A stretch of DNA of 64,000 nt from Parapristionchus giblindavisi (GCA_943737045.1 CALSFV010000010.1:992001-1056000), one strand, 5' to 3'; numbered from the stretch's first letter, positions 36,083 through 48,106 are shown. Numbers and translations are program-made. The notes: generated by a model not told the origin, from the letters alone.

Positions 36083-39000
36083 ATGATGAAGAGTTTGTCA
36101 TCGTCGAAGCATGGTCTATTGTGTGCGGCGATGCTTGGAATAGGACAATTATGCATGTACACGGGTATTAAAATAATTATTAAATAAAATAATATATTTA
36201 CTATGTTATGAACTTGGTTTCAAAATTTTGTGCAAGTTTCCTCAGTCAGTCGAAAAGTGATAAATATGTTTTTCCGCAAATCTAGAAGAATAAAATTACC
36301 AATTATTCTAAATTTTCAGGTTTTGATTCTCAATCGTTCATCGTAGAACCTGTTATGCATTCCGTATCTCATCGTGAACCAAAAATCATGGACGCTCATT
36401 CTGGATACCGAGGGTAGCTTCTTCCTTTACTTTAAGAAAATTAAAAACCTAAAGATCAACTCCAGTACACACATTAATTACAATATGAGGACAGAACGGA
36501 GAGTTCCAAATTATCTTGATTTATTCAGTGACTTTAAGGAGATTTCATCCCCTACTATTATATTTTCATTATCCACGCTATTTTTATGCTCTTTATGATT
36601 AAAAAATGAACTTTCTCTGAAAATCTGAAATGAAAAACTCTTATTCGTGCTAATCTTTTGGTCTCTAAAAACCGGTAACTGCAACCCATTATTGCGATGG
36701 TCGTTCATGTAGTTGGTCTCTATTCGATTCCTCAAGTTATTAGTAATAAAACATTCTTCCATCAATTTTGTTGTTCTCTATACGCAATGGCAATTCCTGA
36801 ATGTTTCATGAATCAACTTTCGATAGGAAAACAAACCTTATCGTCTGGTTACCTTTGGATAGAAATTGAACGATCACAAGTATGATGTTAAGAATGCCCC
36901 TATACATAATTACTGAGATATTTTCCTCACATACTTTGTAGCAAATTCAAACATAACAAGGACCATTATGTTGTACGCAATAATGATTTTAAATTTCAGC
37001 CAAGCTATCATGTACTGTCTCTTCACTGTTAGCAATCTTTTCGCTCCATGGATCATGCAGAGGATCGGATCCAGAGTTAGTGTGCTTGGCTTATTTTATA
37101 AATGTGATTTCATTCCATCTGAAATAAAGCACAAAGAAAACAAGAAAACAAAGAAGCACAATGCACATAAACCACCTTCCTAAAATAAAGCACCTATTCT
37201 CAAAAAGGCCCTTCAGTATGGCCCAAAAATGATTTGGTACGGTGGCTGTGTGGCGTGGTCAACATCTTAACTACTCAAATTGTAGATGACGCTGACCATT
37301 GGATCACTCATGTTCACTATCTACTTCTGCTCCTTTTTCTACGTTCACTACATTTCATTTTACATTACCAGCGCCCTTATGGGCATTGGATTCGCAAGTG
37401 AGATTACAGAAAGAAATAGGACTTACACATAAAAATGGGCCGGGGCTTATCCTTTCAATTTCAGTGTTCTACATGGGTGAGGGTGGCTATCTTACGGAGC
37501 ATTCGACCAAACGAACAATCGATCGTAACTCGGCTCTGTCGTGGGCGATTGGGACAGCGTGGTAAGCATTATTTATGAATAAATGGAATACATCAAAACT
37601 CTTTGCTATGGCGGCACTCTCGATTAGTCTACGCAAGAGTTAGTTGGCACACCTCGAGCTAATTTATTCTCCGAGAGTTTCAAATTAGCGTAGTATGTCA
37701 CTTTAAGGGAACTTTAAGTGACAGACTTCAGCAGTAAATCTCTACTTATTACAGTATGATAATCGGCGGTATCGTAATGTTGTTCACCTTGAAGCCAACG
37801 TCTATAACTGGAGGAGAACGAACGCAGCCGCTGAATGGTACAGCCGAATCTGAAGAGGTCTCGGTCACACAAGATTTCAGCAATGGCCAGATAAGGTTAG
37901 AGATTGTCTTCAAATCCGTTGCTCTGACATATTGAAAATAATTGAAATTAAATTTGTCCAAGTACTGTCGGCTGGTACCGATTTCATTTTCAAATTATTG
38001 AAAAGTATAACCGTCTCACAAACTGTTCTGTTCTTGTATGTAATCAATTACAGAATCATGTACGGAGCATTCGCTGGAATTGCCCTCGTTTCCAATGTTA
38101 TTTTCTTCTTTCTGCCATCCAAAATTGACCCGAGAAGTCTCGCGACCAATAATAAAGACCAGCAAAGCTTCATCTCGCAATTCAGTCAGTACCAAACTTA
38201 CTGTTTTTAGTATACATTGATATTTCATAAAGAAGCAGTGATCAGTTTTTTATTCGCTAACGACAGCAAGTTTTCAGAGTCGACGATATCGGCGCTTTTC
38301 AGCGTACATATGCTCATGCTTGCTCCGTTCTTCTCACTTTTAGGATCGCAAGGCAAGTCAAATTTTCACTTTTCAAAACTTAACAATACTCTGTCTTGTT
38401 CTTCAGTCTAGTCAGTAATTTTGCCTTCATCGTATCCTAAATAATTTTCGATGACTAAATATATATTATATAACAGAACAATTCTTTTTCCCTTGTTCAA
38501 TGGAGTTTCCCTTTAAGGTTCATTCTGGATGTCTGTATTTCCAACCACTCTCACCTTTTCCCACCATCTCGCTCATACCATTAAATTGCCCGCTTATTAT
38601 TCGATTTCGTGCGGAGCCGGAGCTACTTTTAGTGAGATTTATTGTTATTACAATCTACAGTACCTCTTTCGAACAAAATTTTATTTAATGAATCACAATC
38701 TTATACGTATTCAGTGGGCCTTACCATATCATTCCTGTCAAGACGAATCGATAATTTTGGACAGCGGCCAACGATGATCATTGGTAAAAGCGTTCTTTGA
38801 TCTTTGATCTTTTATAGTTTGAGTTTATAAAGTTGTATGTAGTTTGAACTTTGTTGGCATGTCAGGCACAGTCGTACACGTATCTGCACTAGTTTTGGTA
38901 TATCTATCCACTCCTGAAGAAGCAACAACGAAACGTGGAGCTCGTGATGATAATCTCTTATTAACTCCTGGGTAAGACCCTTGTCTACAGGATAGCGACG

Positions 39001-40021
39001 CGATCGCAACGCCCCTGATTACAGTGTCCCGGTCGCTCTGATCATCGCTTTTCTTCTGGGATGTGCGGATTCTTGCTTCAATACTGTCCGAACTGTGATT
39101 TGCGCCCTTGTCATGCCAACAAAAAGGACCGAAGCCTTCTCGATATCTAAATTCTATCAGGTACAATAAGTAGATAAAGAAGTTAACTTATCGAGAAATC
39201 AAATCGTTTCTGCAATATTTGAAGCATACCAGTGTTTATTACAGAACCACAAAACTTGGCAAAACATAAATGAGCAAAATATTTAAGTCCTTGACTGCAT
39301 GCGTGCTTCTCTTCCTCGCCAAGTACATGACCGTGCCGATATTCACTCTCATGCTCGCGATCAAATGTGCTGCCGGCTTGATACTCTATCTAATGTGAGC
39401 ATGATTTGTATTTGACCGCGACGCGTGACTCAACGCGTTGCTTTTTCCAGAGTAGTTGTGCGAGCGAACACTTCCGATGCGGAAGCGACACAAACCGCGC
39501 GAACATCGGCTGCTGTTCAGGTACTGTAGATAGTTCGGCGGGGCGAATGGGTGATCAACCGTCCACAATATTATCATTTTCAGAGAGGAACCCTTCCGTT
39601 CTTGACACGACTCGGAATCAAACCGGAGACCAGCACTGCTAATAGTGCCTCTAGCATAGCTTAATTGATCAATTTCATGTCTTTTAACTGTCATTATTAT
39701 ATTGTTTATCACTTTGCAATACTTTTTTGTACCGGTATCTAGTACGGTTTCACTGTTAGATTTTTATTAAAATGGGTAAGTTGATGAAGAATATGGCGTG
39801 TTTGTTAGTGTATTTTCGATAACTTTCCTGTATATGGACCAATACCACCTTTTTTATGTATCTAGATGCCCAAAAGGGGCTAATTAGCTTAGTTTACTTG
39901 TTCCAGTGAATTTCCGAATGGAGAAGAACGAGAGGAGTACATTAATAACTTCAATAATGACCATAATGCGTCGACGAGTAGACCAAGTTCAACGTCTGAA
40001 CGATTCAGTAACGAAGACTGA
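36083..40021 (+). CDS. UNC-93/MFSD11-like multi-pass membrane protein, alternative last exons
   Basis: Coding exons: 36083-36164, 36320-36413, 37000-37075, 37286-37397, 37465-37561, 37755-37895, 38054-38184, 38278-38352, 38518-38631, 38715-38783, 38866-38971, 39025-39160, 39288-39394, 39451-39520, 39584-39664. These give 496 aa. Joining exon 13 to 39907-40021 also keeps frame (484 aa, acidic Asn/Ser-rich tail ending SERFSNED). Family marks in order: LGIGQLCMYTGFDSQSFIVE, DAHSGYRGQAIMY, LMGIGFAMFYMGEGGYLTEH, RNSALSWAIG, SFWMSVFPTTLTFSHH, LGCADSCFNTVRT. Hydrophobic segments fit a 11-12 helix major-facilitator fold. Known relatives are UNC-93, a K+ channel regulator in C. elegans, and MFSD11; the transported substrate is not known. 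The 8th intron starts with GC. The ATG lies 6 bases after a TTCAG acceptor, so it may be trans-spliced. MITE copy X4 sits in intron 5. Confidence 0.93.
37605..37716. mobile_element. Diverged family X fold-back MITE (copy 4)
   Basis: It contains ACACCTCGAGCTAATTTATT, a CTC-CGAGAG centre and AATTAGCGTAGTATGTCACT followed by TTAAG. This resembles copies 1-3 but is rearranged at the left. It lies in intron 5 (37562-37754) of the UNC-93-like gene. Confidence 0.55.
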
Positions 40022-41249
40022 GATGTCTGTATCCCATTTTCCCCTCACTAACCACAACCCTGAAATGATCTCATAATGAATAAAACATACAGTCTGAATC
40101 ATAATTTGTTGAGACATTTAATACATGAATATAGTAATACGCACATATCTTTAGCGTCAAAGATAGAATTGAGTAAGCGGAGAGAGCAAGAACCGAAGCC
40201 ACAAGAGAAAATGAGAAGGAGCATGCAGAACTCCTTGAGAACAATTCAAAAAGAAAAACTAAACTATTAGTTTTGTTTAACTAATTTAACTAATTTTGAC
40301 GTATGAAAAAATCTCATGGCATTTTATATTTTGCGATTTTGTTATGCTTACAGTGCAGGTTGCCCGCTTTTCATGAGGACTTTTTCGATGAACCACAAAG
40401 TGCCAAACAAAATTATTAAATATTCGAGACCAGAAGTGTTTTCTTTTTATCAATGTTTCAAAAATCTGATCCATGGAACACGCACCATGCGAGGTGTGTT
40501 CTAGCAAGTCAAGATTTTCACGTTCACAAAAAGTCAAAATCAAAATTCAAAAACAAAATGCAAATCATATTGTAAAGGTTCGTGAGTGGAGAGAATAGAA
40601 GAAAAAAGTTCATATGTTAATCGCAACGCACCTCTGCATCTTTTAGTTTATCATAGTTATTTCTTTCTTGATGTGCAGTCTGGCATCTTGCCAATTCTAT
40701 CAATACAAACTGGAAGTCCAAACTGGAGATGTGATGAAAGTCATTTCAGTCAAGCATTTTAATATAACATTCAATAAATATTCAATCTCCCAAAGGCATA
40801 GTGCAATTCGTTCATCTTTTTGCGCACAATCAAATCCCTTATAAGGAAGTGCCATAGATCAATATTCAATATCTCCTTTATCCATTGTTATTTATCATAA
40901 GTTCTCTGACTCACTCCCCACCTTTACGTCGTCTATTTTAACAGCTTGCCCACACCGACCACCGATCCTTTTCGGTTCCTCACAGTTTATTCAGGCTTTT
41001 GAATCGGCTAGAGCACGACAAAATATCATGTAGAATGGAGAGAGTCAGAGAGTAAATAAGACAGCTAAAAGTAACAGTCCAGGCTGGTGTTGCACCTTCT
41101 ATTTTTCCTCAATGACTGTAGACTTAATCACTCACATGTATATAAACCTATCAGTTTCAAAATTCGTCAGATGTACTTTTTTGATATTGTGGCTTAGATT
41201 TGTATTATTATTTTAATTAGTTTTTAATTCATATTTTATTTCCTCAGGA
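40022..41249. other. Intergenic, no feature recognised
   Basis: AT-rich sequence between the UNC-93-like gene and gene G. Short open frames on both strands lack splice or start support. It should contain the 3' end of the former and the promoter of the latter; no motif is named. Confidence 0.6.
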
Positions 41250-44246
41250 ATGCGATCTCTCGTGATTCTTTCTACACTCGCACTTGCCGCTCTTGCCAAG
41301 GTATTTAATATAAATACAGTAGCAGCCAAAAGTATTCGCCTAATAATTTGAAAAATCATAACTTTTGACTCAGATGAGCAATCGAGCTCATCTTTTGGGA
41401 GGACACTATAGTACTTGTGGACATCATATCCTACTCCCGTTGTTATGATTCGTCGTCGTATTATAGTGTAGCGATCCTGGAACCCCTCTATACTTACGCA
41501 GCGATAATTATTTCCTCAGCGGGATTTTTCTGTGACTTGTTGTTAACAGTGTATGAACAACATTTACTGAGGAGTAGAATCCGCTATGTGATCCTTTCGG
41601 GTTAATTTATTCCTCTGAGAAAATCGAATTTACCGACACACCTGAATTTTGGCAAAAATGTCATAGCTTTGTTTTCAGTGTTGCTATAGGCTCGAAATTT
41701 TGCAGAGATAAGAGTGCATGAATGATACAAAACTTGGCCGAGTATGAGCTCGATTGGTTGAATTTTGAGAAATTTCGAAAATTTATTTTTCTTATTTTTC
41801 GATATACGGGAAGTACATGGTCATATCAATTTCCATTCGGTTTAACAACGAGATGTCTCTATATATAGTAGACGACAGTTTACTATTGTTTCACGAAATT
41901 TCGAGTTCTTCGAGAGAAGTTATAATTAGAAAAAAGAGGTCGAAAATTGTTTTAAAAAAATTTCACGATTTTTTCGAAATTATCAGAATTTGTCCGACAA
42001 GGCTGAGATTTTGCCATAACAATTATCTTGATGATAGAATATGATAACTATAATATTATCGCTAGCGATGCTCTTTTAGTCCCACAAAAAAATCATTTAA
42101 ATTTTTAAATGACCTGAAAAATTCGTACGCTTACAAATTTCGACCTCCTTTCTCCACTTATAACTTCTTTCAAAGAACTCGAAATTTTTCGAAACAATCG
42201 TAACCTGTCGTCTACTATATGTTGAACACACCTGGCTGTTGAACCGAATGGAAATTGATATGACCATGTACTTCCCGTATATCGAAAAATAAGAAAAATA
42301 AATTTTCGAAATTTCTCAAAATTCAACCAATCGAGCTCATACTCGGCCAAGTTTTGTATCATTCATGCACTCTTATCTCTGCAAAATTTCGAGCCTATAG
42401 CAACACTGAAAACAAAGCTATGACATTTTTGCCAAAATTCAGGTGTGTCGGTAAATTCGATTTTCTCAGAGGAATAAATTAACCCGAAAGGATCACATAG
42501 CGGATTCTACTCCTCAGTAAATGTTGTTCATACACTGTTAACAACAAGTCACAGAAAAATCCCGCTGAGGAAATAATTATCGCTGCGTAAGTATAGAGGG
42601 GTTCCAGGATCGCTACACTATAATACGACGACGAATCATAACAACGGGAGTAGGATATGATGTCCACAAGTACTATAGTGTCCTCCCAAAAGATGAGCTC
42701 GATTGCTCATCTGAGTCAAAAGTTATGATTTTTCAAATTATTAGGCGAATACTTTTGGCTGCTACTGTATGTTTCAGTCTAACATCTTATGATCAACAAT
42801 CTTGGTTGTTTAGTTTGATGTATATGACCACTGCATAATAAATAAATAAATAATTTTCAGCCATCTAGCGGATTTGGAGTTTTCGGAGACCAATTCCGTG
42901 ATTATGGCAACCAATTCGGTGGAAATTTGGCTGGACAGTTTGGTGAGATATATGAGTGGAAAATTAACCATTTTTCATCAACGAGGAACGAAATTTATAA
43001 ACTTCATTATTATTTCAGGAGGACAATTCGGTGGGAATGTAAATGGAAATCATGGTGAGCTATTTCAGCGACATTGACGATAATTTTCATTTTTCATTTT
43101 CTGAAAAGAAAACAAGTTCATTGAAGGGAGCGTAACCTCACTCAATGGTCTCTTCTACGCGCAATGATCTCTCGTTGTTAGAGAACAGAAAAATAGTGTG
43201 CTCAATGAAGAGACCACTGAGTGAGGTAACGCTCCCTTTAAAAGAGAGATAGGAGGAAATTTACAAAAGAGAGTTATACTTCGATCACACATTTTGGATC
43301 TGATTATAGGAGAAATTTGAATGTTTATTTTCTTTTTTACATGACATTTTCCGAAAGAGCTTGATTTGGTTTTTTTCTCACATTTTCTTAATTTACAATT
43401 AAAGGTCCACTCGGCAGTCGTGAGTTTGGTCCCTTTGGAGGAGTTGATAGATTCAGTTCTTTTGAGGTAGGTAGAAAGAAGAGCTTCATCGTTAATTCTT
43501 TGTTCATTTAAAAAAATATCCCACGAGAAAGTGCGTTGTAATGAAGAGACAATGCCCGAGATCATTATTTTAAGCAAAAATACTTCATTACGCCCTTTTC
43601 GAGTAATGATTCACGAAAACCTGAACAAAAAATATAAAAATGTAGAATACGAAATCTGCAAATCGTCTAGGATAGCCGAAAATCAGGAGAGATCTTCGTT
43701 CCATCCGAATTCGATCCTCTCAATATTTCCGAGGAACAAAAGGAACGCTTTCTTCAATTACTCGAAGAAAAGATTAGCAAACTCTCTCCCGGTTAGATTA
43801 TCTATTGATTTTTGCATTTAGTAATCATATAATGCGACAATTAAACATTTCTAATATTGTTTCCAGAAGCACAAGATGCTCTGAGAAAGGCCCAAGCCAT
43901 CCTCGAGCCTCTAGCTCTCCAGGTTGAAGCTGCCATTAAGACGGTTAGTAAGCAACGTCACTAAGAAAAATGTTGTGTTAAAGAATTTCAAAAAAAACGT
44001 TGAGAAACTTAACTCACTTGATGATTGGTTGATTTGCAGCTTAAGGAGGGTTTCGCTACACTTTCTCCACAGACTCAGGCTGAACTTTTCCATTTGATCT
44101 TCCCCGGCAAACCCCTCCACCCTGTCCCATTCCCTTTTACCTTTCCCCCGATCGTAGCTCCAATCACAGATGACACTGAGGGATCGGGTGTTGAGGAAAC
44201 AGGAGATGAACTACCAATGCCTGATATCAATATTGCCTTTGCTTGA
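41250..44246 (+). CDS. Secreted nematode protein G with Gly/Phe-rich repeats and helical domain, 207 aa
   Basis: Coding exons: 41250-41300, 42861-42942, 43019-43054, 43405-43470, 43687-43791, 43867-43943, 44040-44246. These give 208 codons with stop. Residues 1-17 are a signal peptide (MRSLVILSTLALAALAK). Residues about 18-75 carry Gly/Phe/Asn repeats (GNQFGGN, GQFGGQFGGN). A charged helical segment follows (ISEEQKERFLQLLEEKISKL, SPEAQDALRKAQAILEPLAL), then LSPQTQAELFHLIF and a Pro-rich tail with PGKPLHPV and GSGVEETGDE. The helical part is reminiscent of nematode SXP/RAL-2 (DUF148) proteins; this is only an impression. Exon 4 was extended to a second donor (43470) because only that phase keeps frame. 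Intron 1 holds a 1.45-kb palindromic transposon starting 15 bases after the donor. The function is unknown, probably extracellular. Confidence 0.82.
41315..42769. mobile_element. 1.45-kb Tc1-type fold-back element in intron 1 of gene G
   Basis: TA-CAGTAGCAGCCAAAAGTAT at the left and the exact reverse complement followed by TA at the right. The ends resemble Tc1-family termini (CAGT...CCAAAA). The arms run about 620-640 bases and are near-identical in their outer 450 bases; the middle (about 41960-42130) is unique. The 62-codon frame found on both strands is the arm read twice. It has no transposase. Confidence 0.93.
43124..43241. mobile_element. TTAA-type fold-back MITE, family Y (copy 1)
   Basis: AAGGGAGCGTAACCTCACTC at the left is inverted at the right as GAGTGAGGTAACGCTCCCTT-TAA. 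The centre has GCGCAATGATCTCTCGTTGT and GAGAACAGAAAAATAGTGTG. It lies in intron 3 of gene G and is a relative of 53196-53315. Confidence 0.88.
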
Positions 44247-45173
44247 ACTTCGTCCACTAATGTAAATTGATTCACGATAAATATTCATTTGAACAATCGC
44301 TTGCGAGTCTTAATTAGTGACGAAAGAATTAGAAACAATGGAAAAGTTCACAAATATTTTTTACTTGATGTTTCTATTGTTTCTCAATGATTTCATTACT
44401 TTACAGTATAAATCAAAAATATGTCTATGCAGAATAAATTGAAGCACTCTTTTTAAGTGCACTCCATGTATTGGCAAAGTTTTTGCACAAGGGACGCGGA
44501 TCGAACCTTCAGCCTTACGATAAAGCCGTTCAGCACTCAAACAACGAATGTGATGAAGTTAATTAGAGCGACTACGAACTATCATTCAGCGCAATTCATT
44601 TACGTCTCACCGGTACATTATGTAAAGAAGTGCGTGAAAATTGGCTTACAATGCATCTTAATCTAGGATACCAATCCTCCGTACCACACTCATTACAGTA
44701 ACCCCAGATATTGACCTACTGTATCCCACACGTTTAAGCAACAGCTTATGTTGACTTACCGTACACCGCCCCGTTGCTACAGCCGAGGAGGTTGACGTCC
44801 CGTGCAGATTAACCTTTTTGTATCTTCTCCTTTCACGTGCAATTCAATCCCTTATCAATGTCTCTTATCGAACGTCCTCTACAATTTACATGATATTAAC
44901 TGTAATCAATTCAACTTTCTTCTAAATTGCCAACAACAGAGTGTTATTTTAATATGTACTTTGTCTGCCTGTCTATGCTTTTTTGTCTGAGATTACATTC
45001 CTTTATCATTAAAATTGTCTGTCTGTCTATGTTTTCTTTGTCTGAGATTACATTCCTTTATCATTCAAATCTAATTATTTTGTTCTAGTCTTCATAAAGA
45101 CAGAACTTGTCTTCCATATCATTCATTCATCTTTCACTTCGACTCTTCGGTCGCTTCTATTATTTCTTCCACA
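44247..45173. other. Spacer between secreted-protein genes G and H
   Basis: No gene seen. It contains a tRNA-like fragment at 44490-44545 and a direct repeat of about 45 bases (TGTCTGCCTGTCTATG... near 44960 and TGTCTGTCTGTCTATG... near 45015, both followed by TTTGTCTGAGATTACATTCC). Confidence 0.6.
44490..44545 (-). other. tRNA-like fragment
   Basis: The minus strand has a B-box match GGTTCGATCC within GAAGGTTCGATCCGCG, preceded by an anticodon-arm-like CTTTATCGTAAGGC. A recognisable A-box and acceptor stem are not convincing. It is probably a tRNA-derived repeat piece, not a gene. Confidence 0.4.
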
Positions 45174-46171
45174 ATGGTTAGAAATAGACGTATATCCAGA
45201 TCGGTTTATTCAAACTTTACATAAATATGCTTTTACAGATTCGTCATCTATGGGTTTTCGTCTTCATTGCGTTTATATCAATCAAGCCTACCATATCACA
45301 ATCGGAAAAACTGTATGCGTTCATTGTTTTATTGATTGAGCACCCACAACCGCAAGTCTTAGTAACAGGGGATTTAGTCCAAGTGTTCCCCACATCGGTA
45401 GGTTCAGTGTTACTGTAAGGTGCGAGTTACGCTTTGTCTATATCCGCTGTTACTAAAATGTGTAGAGTATGGTAGATATACCTGCGATTACTGTAACGCT
45501 TGTGGGGAAGGTCGATATTCTGGATTACTGTAGAACTAAGTTATTTGGAACTTTTCCCCATTCACCAAGTTTAGTCGTCTGATAATTTTTTTCATATTCT
45601 CTTCTCGATGGCACTTATATGGTTTTCAAAAAAAAACAAATTGTAGCCACGCTGGTTGCCAGAAGTCTGAGAAGGATCACAAGGAATGCGTCGATGCGTA
45701 AGATATTCTCTAGATACATATTAATAATGAAAGTGACAATTACAAATTTTAGGCGATATCAAGCCTTTTTCGCAATGAATTACGAAAAGATGTATATACG
45801 TATAATGTTTGTAATATTCAGTTGTGAGGCTAGAGGAGGCGTTTGGAATTGCGATAAAGCTTGTAAGGAATGTCCTCCACATAGGAAGAGACAATCGGAT
45901 GAGATTGATGGAGTTAGAGTAAATTGAATTATTTCTTTTTGTGTTTATTTGATTAAGCTTAATCAAATATTTTATAATCCCTGAAGCAAAGAGATCAGAT
46001 AATTTGCAGCTCAATGAAGATTCCACTACACGTGCTCCCCTGAATGCCATTGATATTTTCCGTTATATCCTTCGTGGAAGACCCATCCACCCTGTACACG
46101 CTCCAGTCACGGATGGTAGTGCTGCTGGATCTGGTGTTAAGGGATCAGGAGCCGCTCCATCAAAGAAATGA
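45174..46171 (+). CDS. Small secreted Cys-rich protein H, 128 aa
   Basis: Coding exons: 45174-45176 (only the ATG), 45239-45312, 45647-45697, 45822-45918, 46010-46171. These give 129 codons with stop. Residues 2-22 form a signal peptide (IRHLWVFVFIAFISIKPTIS). The mature part has six cysteines spaced C-x9-C-x3-C-x8-C-x3-C-x2-C, then a basic RKR site that could be a processing site, an acidic stretch, and a tail with ILRGRPIHPVHAPVTDG and GSGVKGSG. That tail resembles the end of gene G (FPGKPLHPV, GSGVEETG), so the two neighbours share a C-terminal module. The start is inferred: ATG is followed directly by a GTTAGA donor and the next exon opens in phase with a signal sequence; an ATG at 45227 with intron retention is the alternative. 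The function is unknown. Confidence 0.75.
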
Positions 46172-46837
46172 TAAATATTGATTTGAACATTATCTTTCAC
46201 TTACGTTTGACAAATGTTTCTATAATATAATAAATACGGTGGGGAAAAATATTAGTAAAACTATAAAAAATGGAATGTATTTTTTAAACAGTTCCGCGCA
46301 AATTTTATCAGATAATGAAGAGTTTTATCGGGGGTCACGACAAAACTCGATTCTGCCTCTCTTGGCCTAGATGGCCTCCTTGAGACAAGAGTGTACGCGT
46401 CTATCACAGTAGGTATTGTCTGTATAAAATGTACTTGTGTTAAAGCCTTGCTAGTACTTCCTAAACACATGAGTACTTGCTAAATACAGAAATATTCGAT
46501 GATTGATCCCAACCCAATTTTTTGGTACGATGCATTGTGGCTGCTCTCGTACCATATAAATAAATGTATTTTATAAGGTCGGACTCCATCTTCGTACACT
46601 CCTTCTCCACGGCTTTTTTCAGGGACATCTCTAATCCATTAGCTATGAGGGGTGGGAAGTGGCATGGGAAATTAGACCCTTGCCGTTAGCATCCCGGGAG
46701 TCCGTCGTTTTTACTCTGTGTTCTGGTGCGGTCTTTGAATAACGTCTCATCGGAGATGAATACAACCTACCTGTAATATACGTGCATACATTTCCTGAAG
46801 TGGGCCATGAAGGACAAGGAAGGCAGAATCGAACTAT

Positions 46838-46890
46838 GACTTCGTCCACTGATGTTAATTGATTCATGATTAATATTGATTTGAACACTT
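46838..46890 (+). pseudogene. Remnant of a third G/H-type gene 3' end
   Basis: The + strand sequence ACTTCGTCCACTGATGTTAA followed by TTGATTCATGATTAATATTG closely matches the sequence right after the stop of gene G (from 44248, ACTTCGTCCACTAATGTAAA...). No open coding part was found upstream. It suggests a decayed or partial duplicate. Confidence 0.45.
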
Positions 46891-47041
46891 TCGAATGTTA
46901 AAAGTGAAAGGATAATTATTAAATTATCATCTTAAACAGAAGAATTTAAAACAGAAATAAAAAAAAGTAAAAATCACATATTTTTGAATATTGATATATA
47001 GCAAAAAGTGAGGTTTATGAATATTTTTGCAAAAAATCAAA

Positions 47042-48014
47042 TACCGTCAAAACGATAGAAAAGGACACAAGCAGGAGATTATACGGAAAAATTTCCTATT
47101 TTCCATACTTTTCAAAATATGAATCAGTTATATTTCTTTGACTGTTATTTCAAATAATGTGAATTTTGTGCTATGGAGTCTATCATATATTCCACTTTGG
47201 TCTATATTGATTTGAGGATCGAAAATTCGTATCTAATTTTACTCGAAATTGCTCTTCGAAACATAGATAGCTCCGCCCATTTTGTGCGCACCCAAAATCG
47301 GCGAAAAAACGAGACGAGTAAAACACAAGCTCAATTCTAAACGTCATGACTTGTGTTTGGTCTCGTTTCGTAGCTATCAATCAGCTCTATTAAATGAACC
47401 CCGACCGAGAGTGGTGTGTTGAGCTTAATTAGGTCAAAATCGCAAAACATAATCACGAAAGTGCGATTTCGTGTTATTCTAGCTATCACAACATGCTCGC
47501 CCGAGTCTAATTCGATTTCAGTACCCATAAAAGTGACAACTAAGTAAAATTCAAAGTAGATATCTCAATTCATGAATTGTGTTTTGCCTTTGAAAAATAA
47601 TGCAAATAAATCGTGCCAACAGTGCATTTCGCGCGTGGTTTTCGAGCTGTATCTCGCCTCAGAGACCAGATATCGACAAACGGCAAAAAGTATCGTCTTA
47701 TTGGGGTCATGGCACATCGAATAAACATCATTTCCACTCTCTCAGCAAAAATCGGCTCTCCACGTTGTGGCCCCTAAACATAGACTTATCTCTCCATCAA
47801 AATGCAACTTTGCGAAAAATTCTGCGAAAAAAAAACTTTGCGACTTTTCATTGGATTTCAAATAAGATTATTCTTTCTTAATTAAGTTGGTATGAATGAA
47901 ACTAAACTGTCATTTTCCATGAAAATCAACACAGAAAATTTTAAAATTGAAAAATAACGACAAATATGGAAAAATCTCCTACAATTCGTGTCGTTTTCTT
48001 TCATTTTGACAGTA
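47042..48014. mobile_element. TA-flanked fold-back element, CCGTCAAAACG family (long copy)
   Basis: TA-CCGTCAAAACGATAGAAAA at the left and, at the right, the complement of CTGTCAAAATGAAAGAAAAC followed by TA. The arms include ACACAAGCAGGAGATTATAC and share about 200 bases with 14772-15238. The centre (about 47265-47790) is extra sequence absent from the short copy, with its own inverted ACACAAG...CTTGTGT repeats. No transposase frame was found. Confidence 0.82.
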
Positions 48015-48106
48015 TTGCATTAATCTCTGTTGAAATGATAAATTGATCTTTATTCTGACGATTTTTGGTGAACAAATCAGTAACTGATTCAGTCCTATTC
48101 ATCTCC

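Larger units (their letters stand above)
46172..48106. other. Spacer between gene H and the collagen gene
   Basis: No intact gene. A remnant of a G/H-type 3' end lies at 46838-46890. A long CCGTCAAAACG element fills 47042-48014. The piece from 46260 to 46800 is unexplained and has GC-richer patches. Confidence 0.6.

Noticed and set aside
42479..42667. A 62-codon frame identical to one at 41417-41605
   Set aside because: It is the same transposon arm read on opposite strands of the palindrome, not a duplicated gene.
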